Shown here: positions 55,571 to 64,000 of the stretch, piece by piece
How the letters are laid out: every line of letters begins with the position of its first letter
How positions within the stretch are numbered: the first letter of the stretch is position 1
Source of the DNA: Apostichopus japonicus
Lineage: Eukaryota > Echinodermata > Holothuroidea > Aspidochirotida > Stichopodidae
Reading direction: 5' to 3'
Assembly: GCF_037975245.1 (NCBI RefSeq)
Contig: NC_092565.1
Span: forward strand, 1,930,499 to 1,994,498
DNA length: 64,000 nt
Made by a program: the position numbers and the translations under genes
The notes under the pieces: model-generated
The model's database searches: none
What the model saw: the letters and a program-made list of their open reading frames with translations, nothing else
What the model was told of the DNA's origin: nothing

Positions 55571-56740
55571 GTGCTTATGATAACCTAAATGAGTGTCTTT
55601 TTCCTGTGGTAAGCGGAGCGCCACCATCAGTTGGCGCGGGGCGTACAAGAAAATTTCTGGTTTTGATACCCCCAGATCACTGGAAATGACACTTCTCTGG
55701 CTTGAAAATGACCAACCAGATCTACACTTTGCCTGAGAACCAAGTATTTCCCAATATTTTTTTGCCCCATCCATAACCTTTTTGAAGATTGTCACCAGTC
55801 ACACATCATGCTCGACCTCATCGCATCTCCTGTGGATCATTGATTTTGTAGGTGATTCTACGTCGCGGCCCACAATACCCGTCAGCCCCACTTTTCAAGG
55901 TTTTTAATCCATTATTTGTTCAGAATTTGAAACTTCACATTTCTCGTGAATAAATTCACTTCAATACATACCCATACTGTTCTAAGCAGAGCGCCACCAT
56001 CGGTTGGCGCGCATCGTACAAGAAAATATCTGGTTTTGATACCCCCCAGATCACCGGAAATGGCAATCTCTGGCTTGAAAATGACCAACCAGATCTACAC
56101 TTTGCCTGAGAACCAAGTATTTCCCAATAGTTTTTTCTTGCCATCCATAACCTTTTTGAAGATTGTCACCAGTCACACATCATGCTCGACCTCATCGCAT
56201 CTCCGGTGGATCATTGATTTTGTAGGTGATTCTACGTTGCGGCCCACAATACCCGTCAGCCCCACTTTTCAAGGTTTAGCCCATTATTTGTTCAGAATTT
56301 GGAAATTCACATTTCTCGTGAATAAATTCACTTCAAAACATACCCATACTGTTCTAAGCAGAGCGCCACCATCGGTTGGCGCGCATCGTACAAGAAAATA
56401 TCTGGTTTTGATACCCCCCAGATCACCGGAAATGGCACTTCTCTGGCTTGAAAATGACCAACCAGATCTACACTTTGCCTGAGAACCAAGTATTTCCCAA
56501 TAGTTTTTTTTTGCCATCCATAACCTTTTTGAAGATTGTCACCAGTCACACATCATGCTCGACCTCATCGCATCTCCTGTGGATCATTGATTTTGTAGGT
56601 GATTCTACGTCGCGGCCCACAATACCCGTCAGCCCCACTTTTCAAGGTTTAGCCCATTATTTGTTCAGAATTTGGAAAATCACATTTCTCGTGAATAAAT
56701 TCACTTCAAAACATACCCATAATGTTGCCCATAATTTCAT
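55571..56740. repeat. 372-bp satellite, three units
   Basis: Units aligned on GCGCCACCAT(C) at 55621, 55994 and 56366 (spacing 373 and 372). Units 2 and 3 are nearly identical; unit 1 is more diverged and lacks its left end. Each unit carries the hairpin core and GTCACCAGTCACACATCATG. The long open reading frame across them has no coding meaning. Confidence 0.93.
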
Positions 56741-57950
56741 TTACTGACAACCAATATAGAAAAACCTCCTTCAACCCCTAACAGACCGCTCAAAATTGCA
56801 CGAGTTGAGGGACGTATGATGAAGCATGTTGATCAGGGAATTTTCGAAAATTCAGACACAGTTAATTTATTGGTGTACAAATATTCAAACCTCTTATAAC
56901 GGCTACTATAAAACTTTGATCGTTGAAGGAAATGAAAAAATACCAGATATTTCCGAAAACGAACACTACACACATAGACAGTTTGGAGGCTGTTCATGCT
57001 GGATGGCCATATTCATGCTAACTGATATGATGTGATATCTGCTGTTTGCTTTACAAATTCAAATAACTGAAATAAATACCTTTTATCTGTTTATTGTGCA
57101 ATTCCCCACTTTTCATTTGGAAAGACGCAAAGTGTCAAGTTCATTGTACACTGCAGGCTTCGATTCTCTATCTGCCTTCAGCTAAGGGAAGATCTTGTGA
57201 TTTTCATCCCTAGATATCGCTAGATATTACTAGATATCCATACAGTACAGTGTCCTTGGGATTTCTTGGGATTTTTCAGGGCCTGGTCTTGGTAAATTGC
57301 AAAATCGTGCGTGGTCACACTCCATGTAGGTCAGTGCACGACCTCTAGATGTCACTAATACACAACCCTGATCACTCATTATCAATGAAGTATCCATGAA
57401 GTGGTGTGTTGTCGGATTTTGTCAAGGTCTTGGTACTACGGGCGAAGGTCATTAATTAAGTTTAGTAACTCAATTGGGAAGCGATTAGAGGGGGTGGGGC
57501 ATTATGGTTGTGGGGTGCGCGATTTCATACAGATAGGAACAATGTCAAGAAGTGATGGGTGCAGCCCCCCCCTCCCCATGATACGTCCTTGGATACACTC
57601 CATGATATTCACTTGAGATGTGCTCAATTCTCCAATCGCATGCGGAATTTATGTTTAGATTCATTGTATCAGTCACAGTACTAGGTTTGGGGTAATAGTT
57701 AGCATTCAGGTTGGAGTGTATAGCATTTTATCTCTGGATGGCAGTGTTGCATCGAAGGACATAAGTCTAGTGCAGTTCGCATATAGATCCTGGTCTAATT
57801 CCGAAATGCGTCATGTTCCCCGACGACTCGGTCGAGACCAGCCACATTTGTTTTCATATCACAATTGTACAAGCGTTATTATAGACCATATGTAGTATAT
57901 ATATATTCATTAGTGAGAGAGGAAAAATGGAAACGTCAAAAATGGAGTTG
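56741..57950. other. No gene recognised
   Basis: Open stretch at 56826-57035 lacks motif or splice support. CTAGATAT repeats occur near 57210-57240. Otherwise plain intron. Confidence 0.4.
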
Positions 57951-57957
57951 TCAGTCT

Positions 57958-58258
57958 AAGGGGTAGGGTGAGGCGCATGCCCCTCCGAAATCCTCGATCC
58001 GTCACTGGCTACCCTGTGTATATAATAGGGTTCAGCGCTGTAATTATGTCACTGTTCCTCTTTCTCTTCCCGGTGTCTTGGCGTTTTTCTTCTACTCCCT
58101 CCTTTTCAACTTTTTCTCTCTTTCTTCTTTTTCTCTTCCCTTCCTTCCCCTCCTCCTCCTCTTCCCCCCCCCTTGTTTCTTCTTTTTTTTCTCTCCTTTC
58201 TTTCTTACCCGGTGGGCGCGCCCCCAACGCCCCCCCCCCCCCCTGGATATGCGCCTGA
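57958..58258. repeat. CT-rich low-complexity block with hAT-like right end
   Basis: CTTCTTTTTCTCTTCCC-type polypyrimidine (58050-58210) followed by a long C run and GGATATGCGCCTGA. Gives Ser/Phe/Pro and Lys/Glu/Arg pseudo-proteins on the two strands. Confidence 0.7.
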
Positions 58259-59762
58259 TACTGTACCTAGGGATCAATCTTTCCTGAATGTAAGAAAGCC
58301 AATAATGACTGGTAGAGTCAGTTGTGCCATGTAAACTTGATCCATAATTAATCAGAATGTGAAAGTCGGTGAACATCTGTACTGTACATCGGCTGGGGAT
58401 GGTGGTGTAAATTGTGCACACTGTTCTGTCAATTAAGAGGTCATCACTCCTGCATCTCTCAGAAACCTCATAAATAGGTCTTTCCTGGACACATATTGAA
58501 TAGCACTTGTCTATGTGTTCTCAATATACTGTAGGAAACACTCCCTGTTTAATTTCCCATAGGAGCAGTACTCTATGACTCACTGACCAGAGTGAGCAGT
58601 TTCATGCAAGCCATGATACATGCCTGTCTGTTCTCTTGAGAATTGAAGATGAATGCATTCATTTATACCCTTATACAGTGTTTACATAGTACATAGGCCT
58701 ACTCATTCTTACCCTGGTCAGCAGTAAAATTTAGTTGTAAAAACCTTTAAGAAGTGCTGCAAACATGACATGTATCTGACATTTGTAAGATTGCAAATTT
58801 GGATGTTCTATTAAGTCAATCCCACCCCCCCTCACCCCTCCCGTCCCCACTACACTGGATGTTCTTTCAAAAGGCTAGTTTATCATGAATATCCTGCTTA
58901 CACTTAGATCCCCAGTGTGTGATCATGCCGTTGGAATTAAGTATAAAGTGTTATGTGACCAATACAGCTGTCTTGCCATATGTATAAAACTATGTCACAT
59001 AATTTGTGTAAATTTCCCAGCAGTGGTGGAGCTAGGGGTATTGATCAGGGGGGGGCGGGCGAGAATGGTCTGTAGGGGCGCTTTCGACACTATTAGCCCG
59101 GTAGCCCAGTGCACTTTGATCAAACGAACGAGGTACCAATATTTGAGTATTGGAACATTTGGGGAAAAACCCAGTATATCCAAAAGTGGATGTCTGCCGG
59201 GGTCCCTCTGCTGCATGTGGCCCCTGGAGCCGGTTAAAGGGGGCCCAAAAATGCATTTGATCAAACGAACAAGGTACCACTTGAAACCAATGTCAACTTA
59301 ATGCATGAATGCCACAAAGTACTGAATGGCCCATGCCAGACAAATTTTCTGCTGCAAAGGGCCCGCCAGACGCCCCAAAAGGGCTCCTAAAAATGCATTT
59401 GATCAAACGAACGAGGTACCACTTGAAACCAATGTCAACTTAATGCATGAATGTCACAAGAACTGAATGGCCCATTCCAGACAAATTTTCTGCTGCCAAG
59501 GGCCCACCAGAGGCCCCCTAATATGGCCCAAATGCCCATTATCGTAGCATTGACCCAGATTAAATATGCAAGGTACCACTCAAAACTGGTTTGGAACGCT
59601 CGGGTTAATCTTACAGACTATGAAAATCATCATGCCAGACAATTTTCTGTTGCAAAGGGCCGCCAGACTCCCAAAAGGGCCCCTAAAAATGCATTTGATC
59701 AAACGACGAGGTACCACTTGAAACCAATGTCAACTAAATGTATGAATGCCACAAAGTACTGA

Positions 59763-60026
59763 ATATATGTATGTATGTACGTATGTATGTATGTATATGT
59801 GATCTTCCCGCAAGCAGGAACTCGCGAAAGAAGCCATGGAGGCTTGTAGACTCGCAAGCTGACCGAAGCCAATCTCTCGGCACACATCCATTTAACGTCC
59901 ATGACGGGAAGTTGTTATTGAACAACACCCTTGCCAGACGACACACATTGCTGTCGGCGAGGAATCGAACCGGGGATCTCATGACTGGGAGACGCCGGCG
60001 TTAACCACTAGGCTATACACTCCGCC
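59763..60026 (-). mobile_element. tRNA-derived SINE
   Basis: On the minus strand the element begins at 60026 with a tRNA-like head containing an A box (TAGCCTAGTGGTTAACG) and B box (GGTTCGATTCC), both Pol III promoter elements. The body follows and the tail is an ACAT/GTAT microsatellite at 59763-59800. It is inserted in the 145-bp array between ACTGAAT and TAATGGCCC, which are contiguous in other units. Confidence 0.85.
59955..60026 (-). other. tRNA-like head of the SINE
   Basis: 72 nt with A and B boxes at normal spacing. The acceptor stem pairs imperfectly (GGCGGAG with CTCGCCG), so it is a SINE promoter rather than a working tRNA gene. Confidence 0.75.
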
Positions 60027-60260
60027 TAATGGCCCATGCCAGACACATTTTCTGCTGCCAAGGGCATGCCAGACGCCCTTAAATATGGCCCAAATGCCTG
60101 TTATCGTAGCATTGACCCAGATTAAATATGCAAGGTACCACTCAAAACTGGTTTGGAACGCTCAGGTTAATCTTACAGACCATGTAAATCATCATGCCAG
60201 ACAATTTTCTGCTGCAAAGGGGCCGACAGACACACTAAATAAAGGGCCCCCAAATGGGCT

Positions 60261-61800
60261 ATGATCAGTCATAGTTGGTACCACACAAAACCAATATCAA
60301 ATGAAAAGGTACTTTCCACAAAGTAAAGGAGCTGCCAATGCAAGACACATTCTCTTCTGCATGGGTCCCACCAGATAGAAAGAATAGGTGGCCCAATGTG
60401 GCCCTATATATGGGTCTAAAGAATTGGATATTGATGCAGACTATACATGTGCCTTGTAACATGACATTTCAAGCTCATGATTATATCATTTCCAGCATAA
60501 ATTGGTTTAAGAAAATTGGTTAAAGAAAAAAAATTGGTTTAAGAAAAAAATATGTATAGTATATACTAGTACATAAAAGTGGTGACAATATATATCCAAT
60601 TCTACTGTACTCAAGATGATTATATGACTGGATTTTAAGCAACAGCTAAAAAAAGGGTTACCATGGTAACACAACATATTGTAATAAGCAAACAGTTTGC
60701 CTGTTTGCCTGTTTCTCCCAAAACACAACTTACAGAATATCTGCTGTAGGCTACTCCCTCCTTTCACAAGATAAATCTCACTATCTGTATGTCAACCCCT
60801 CTCCTTATGTTCCCCTTATCTATACTCAAACCACTATGGAGTTAATGTACACAAGACCAGTGTTTTAAGACCAGTGTTTTATCTTATTTAGCTATTCCCT
60901 GCTCTAAGCAAAATAAAGATAACCCTTTCACCTAAGCCTCTAAATATTTTGGAATTTGCTGGTCTGTGCAAGAATTACAGTTCCCCACATTATAATTCTA
61001 ACACTCTGAGAAAGAGTTGCTTAACTCTTGCCTGGTATCTGTAATGTACATGACTTGTATATCTACTGGATGAAAGATTGGGCAAAGTAAACTGTTTCCG
61101 ATATGGAGGTGGATGAAATTCCGGAGATTCACCATGCGGGATCATCTCACGAGGTAGGCATACATGTAAATCATTTCGCAATGTTTTACTAACTTAGGAA
61201 TTTACTCACTTTCCTATTCAACAATCAACGTTAACAAATGATTCTTGCAATTTGGCTATGTACGAATAGGTCTAATCAAGTAAAGACTCATGAATGATAA
61301 AGTATAACAAGCGTCATTTGTTTAATTATGTTTTCGATACTATATAATTTCACCTAAAGATGTTACATTGTTTAGCACCTACAAGAGTCTAAGGGCATCG
61401 TCCACAGAGAAGAAATGCTGTTGCTAATAATAAAGGGATGCATTGACAATGACTGATGATACTTTCTTCCATTCAAATTCAAAGTTCAAAAATAAAAACT
61501 GATTGACAGGATATATTTGCTCTATCTACTAATATTCCACTTTTCCTGTGTTTGTTAGATGTAAAAGTTTCTTTTATACAACAGTTAATTCAGGATGTTC
61601 TTGATTGTTATAGATTGGTTTCTTGTGGTATCTTAACTATTTAAACTGCATCAATTTTTTTACATGTGGTGGGCCGTTTGCAGAAGAAAATTTGTATTGC
61701 ATTGGCATTTCTTTACTCTGTGGAATGTTACAAATGTCATGTCACAAGGCACATATAGTCTGCCTCAATACACAACTCATTAGGCCCATATAGGCCCATA
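60261..61800. other. Intron sequence; one weak exon candidate
   Basis: Tandem AAATTGGTTTAAGAAAA copies near 60500-60550. Otherwise no repeat or gene apart from the candidate at 61103-61153. Confidence 0.4.
61103..61153 (+). CDS. Possible alternative first exon (weak)
   Basis: ATG-initiated, 17 codons (MEVDEIPEIHHAGSSHE), ending in phase 0 at donor GTAGGC. It could splice in frame to 63158. It would then yield a protein starting inside homeodomain helix 3. Short and unsupported by similarity. Confidence 0.2.
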
Positions 61801-62092
61801 TATAAATTTTTTGAGTAAAGATACTCCCTAGATCCCCGGAAATGACCCTTTCCGGGCCTTGCTAATTTGCAGATAAACGAAGAATAAACAGGTGTCATCG
61901 TCATTTTGTCAGAAAATTACACCAACAAAATGTGACAAATGTCAATAGGTATTTGAGAGCGCAATAAAAAAGTCAATAATCGCAAATAAGTAAAAAGTTT
62001 TAAAAAGCTGAAAAGGGCGCCAGCAGTCTATTTGAGTCCATCAGGGGGGGGGGGGCATCCGCCCCTCTGACTGTATGGACGCTCTGCCACTG

Positions 62093-63157
62093 GGTCCTAG
62101 TTGATCTGTGGTCATGAATGAACAGCTTTTTTAGGGATCTACTACCCCTTTGCAGAGCTTATCTTGTAAATTTCTCAAACACAAGGTCTTTAAACTTTTG
62201 ATGGTTAAGATCTGTATTGAACTGCAGAACAAATTTACCATGGAAAAATCTCAGGATCTCCTAGGTTGGACCTGCACTCCTTCAGGGTGTCCACTGTAAA
62301 CAGAGAAATTTTGTTTTTTCATATATTGTAGTTGTATGTTTTGTGTATAGTGGAGGTAAATTACCTCAATCTGTGGCCATTTCCTGAAATGTCACAGCTG
62401 AATGTATTGCCAGCGCATTGTGAAAGAAAGTTATGTTTGAGTCTTCCTAATAAAGAGTTAGAAGATTGATTTGAAAATTTATATAATTTGGGTTCATTGG
62501 AATTATATCATTGTATGGCAGCCTGCAGCAATCAGGCTATCAGGATATCTCAGAGCTCAGGTGATGAAATCATCATATCAGCTACCAGTATGTAGAATGC
62601 TGGGGGCCTTGCAAGACTTATATGTGTTTGCTCTGTGGTGCTCTACATTAAGCAAAGCAAGTCTAGCAGCAGCATGTCAAGTTCTTTTCCATTAAACCTA
62701 CATCTCCCATCATTACCTTATAACAAAGTGTACAGTACTTTGACTTCAACCTTCTTTCACTTAAATTCATTAGCAACATAATGTGCTACATCAGCATATT
62801 TTTAGGCCTGTCTGGATTTTGTATGGATTACACTGTTTACCAATTGTAACCTACACTTGCATCAGTGATTATTCATTCAATGCTTGCCACACATGGCAAG
62901 TGCCATCAGCTACCATGATGTTGATGAGCCAAATGTTGGTAAGCTGAGTTGACCAAATCTGTCTTATTAATCTGACGAAGAAAAATTGCATTCAATAGTC
63001 ATGAAGAAATGTTCCAGGAATGTATAGTACTTATCTCTAGGCCACTGCCATCATTAAATTGAATTTAGCTTCTTCTGACTTGATCATACTTTATTGAATT
63101 GTTTGTACTTGTTTAACTGACACTTGACATACCGTTTGTTTTTATATATCTCATTAG
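62093..63157. other. No gene recognised
   Basis: Right end of the large intron. No coding or repeat signal stands out. Confidence 0.4.
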
Positions 63158-63286
63158 AACTGGATTGACAATACAAAAACAAAGCAAGTCAGAAGAAAAT
63201 TTGGCAGCCGCAGCAAAGCACCTTCACTAAACCAAGGAAAAAGAGTGCCTATAGCTGCTTCATGGCAGAGCATATTTCAGAACATG
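63158..63286 (+). CDS. Homeodomain gene, exon with recognition helix
   Basis: 129 bp, 43 codons, phase 0 at both ends, acceptor TATATATCTCATTAG, donor GTGGGT. It starts NWIDNTKTKQVRRKFGS, then RSKAPSLNQGKRVPIAAS and WQSIFQNM. Trp and Asn three apart (W48 and N51 of a homeodomain) followed by basic residues is the DNA-recognition helix. It follows RRIK of the exon ending at 39268 without any frame adjustment. Helix position 50 is Asp, which is unusual. The gene continues beyond the donor. Confidence 0.68.
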
Positions 63287-63500
63287 GTGGGTAGATATGA
63301 AGTTCATAATATTTGAGTAGTCAAGAAAACCCAACCTTGTTTCTGATGCAAGTCACAAGTCTTTTGATTTTATTGTTAGAAGAATTGAGCAAACATCCAG
63401 CTTTATTAGTGGCATTCTTTATGGTGGTGTTGAAGGAGGTGGCTTGCACCCCCCCCCCCCCCCTCTATCCTTCCCAAAATCACTTTCCTTGATTAGCTGT
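63287..63500. other. Intron start, with a C run
   Basis: Intron following the homeodomain exon; 16-C run at about 63449-63464. Nothing else seen. Confidence 0.5.
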
Positions 63501-63534
63501 GACATATGGAACGCGAAAAGGGCAATCTTATTTC

Positions 63535-63945
63535 GTTGTCTAAACTAAGTTTGTTGCTGTCTAAACTAAAGTTGCTGCTGCTGTTTTTACCATGTTGTTG
63601 CCTAAACTTACGTTGTTGTCTAAACTTACGTTGTTGCCTAAACTTACGTTGTTGTCTTAACTTTCGTTGCTGCCTAAACTTACATTTATGTCTAAACTTT
63701 CGTTGTCTAAACTTACGTCGCTGTCTAAACTCACGTTGATGTCTGAACTCATGTTGGTGTCTAAATTCACGTTGATGTCTGAACTCACGTTGATGTCTAA
63801 AATAACGTTGGTGACTAAATTCACGTTGATGCTCAAAATTACGTCGATGCCTTAACTTTCGTTGATATCTAAACTTCCGTTGCTATCTAAACTTCCGTTG
63901 TTTAAACTTTCATTGTCTAAACTTACGTCGCTGTCTAAACTTACG
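63535..63945. repeat. Minisatellite, 15-18-bp units
   Basis: About 24 degenerate units of TAAACTTACGTTGTTGTC and shorter versions. The encoded Leu/Cys/Lys repeats are not a protein. Confidence 0.93.
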
Positions 63946-64000
63946 TTGCTGCCATCGGCGCTGTTCAACAATTGCTCAACCACGTGACGTAAACATAGCT

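Larger units (their letters stand above)
59094..60260. repeat. Degenerate tandem array of about 145 bp
   Basis: Units contain ATGCATTTGATCAAACGA, GAGGTACCACTTGAAACCAA, CAGACAAATTTTCTGCTGC and GGGCC(C)GCCAGACGCCC. Starts near 59253, 59391 and 59690, with a second unit type (ATCGTAGCATTGACCCAGAT) at 59541 and 60103. A SINE interrupts it. Confidence 0.85.
59021..62092. mobile_element. Family F hAT copy split by 2.7 kb
   Basis: 59021-59093 matches the left part of family F (CAGTGGTGGAGCTAGGGGTA to GACACTAT) and 61805-62092 matches the right part (TTTTTTGAGTAAAG to GCTCTGCCACTG), same orientation. Only the hairpin core is missing between them. Flanks TTTCCCAG and GGTCCTAG match at 5 of 8, so independent fragments are also possible. 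Confidence 0.6.
39269..63157 (+). other. 23.9-kb intron of the homeodomain gene
   Basis: Inferred from donor GTCAGT at 39269 and acceptor ATATCTCATTAG at 63157. It contains a minus-strand gene (44111-46178), at least six hAT-type insertions, two satellites and a SINE. No further plus-strand exon of this gene was recognised inside it. Confidence 0.5.

Noticed and set aside
55946-56482. 178-codon open frame with an internal repeat
   Set aside because: It follows the 372-bp satellite period exactly (372 is divisible by three) and has overlapping equivalents on the other strand.
58009-58421. Lys/Glu/Arg-rich protein on the minus strand
   Set aside because: It is the complement of a polypyrimidine tract; low-complexity, no motif.
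59955-60026. A functional tRNA gene
   Set aside because: A and B boxes are present, but the acceptor stem is imperfect, and a SINE body and microsatellite tail follow.
1-64000. CRISPR arrays, operons or phage genes
   Set aside because: The tandem repeats here are satellites, minisatellites or transposon arms without constant repeat and unique spacer structure, and the sequence is clearly eukaryotic.

Overview
The window is eukaryotic and intron-rich, and about half of it is repeats. Coding matches come as short segments flanked by GT/AG splice sites in consistent phase, and no operon-like or bacterial structure is present. Abundant hAT-type miniature elements, a CR1/L2-like LINE, a tRNA-derived SINE, an IS3EU-like DNA transposon, KDZ transposase exons and a SET-tyrosine-recombinase gene together suggest a marine invertebrate. 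An echinoderm such as a sea cucumber is my best guess, at low confidence, because no species-specific gene was recognised.

Layout. Positions 1-5000 hold a candidate minus-strand host gene of at least five short exons with unbroken phase (3132 down to 676) and no recognised function. Positions 5460-8550 are repeats: an AT microsatellite, a 305-bp direct repeat, a 145-bp tandem array, a palindrome and two small TIR elements. Positions 8558-15867 carry six plus-strand exons of a KDZ-family (Kyakuja-Dileera-Zisupton) DDE transposase gene, frame-damaged and lacking its 3' part. Positions 17663-30605 carry a degenerate plus-strand gene encoding, in order, a KMT5A-like SET region, an acidic linker, zinc fingers, a tyrosine recombinase (Crypton-like) and a SANT/Myb-like C-terminus. 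Its SET exon is split by a three-deep nest of hAT elements with an exact 8-bp target duplication, and the recombinase part has several stops and frameshifts.

Positions 30600-35127 are tandem repeats and a repeat family rich in AGGTCA motifs. Positions 35134-38844 are a 3.7-kb DNA transposon with 23-bp perfect TIRs, a 6-bp target duplication and minisatellite arms. It holds a helix-turn-helix ORF, a perfect (ATCC)n array of about 118 copies and a truncated LINE reverse transcriptase. Positions 39130-39268 and 63158-63286 are two phase-compatible exons that together make an atypical homeodomain, separated by a 23.9-kb intron. That intron contains a second, minus-strand gene (46178 down to 44111; a cysteine/coiled-coil exon and an acidic terminal exon), several hAT elements, two satellites and a SINE.

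How it fits together. Three plus-strand loci (KDZ transposase, SET-recombinase, homeodomain gene) lie in the same orientation. Whether they are neighbours by chance, parts of one large decayed mobile element or separate host genes cannot be settled here. The damaged frames could be partly uncorrected long-read indels, but the in-frame stops and the transposon inside the SET exon argue for real decay of the SET-recombinase locus. hAT copies with identical internal structure and perfect target duplications indicate recent transposition.
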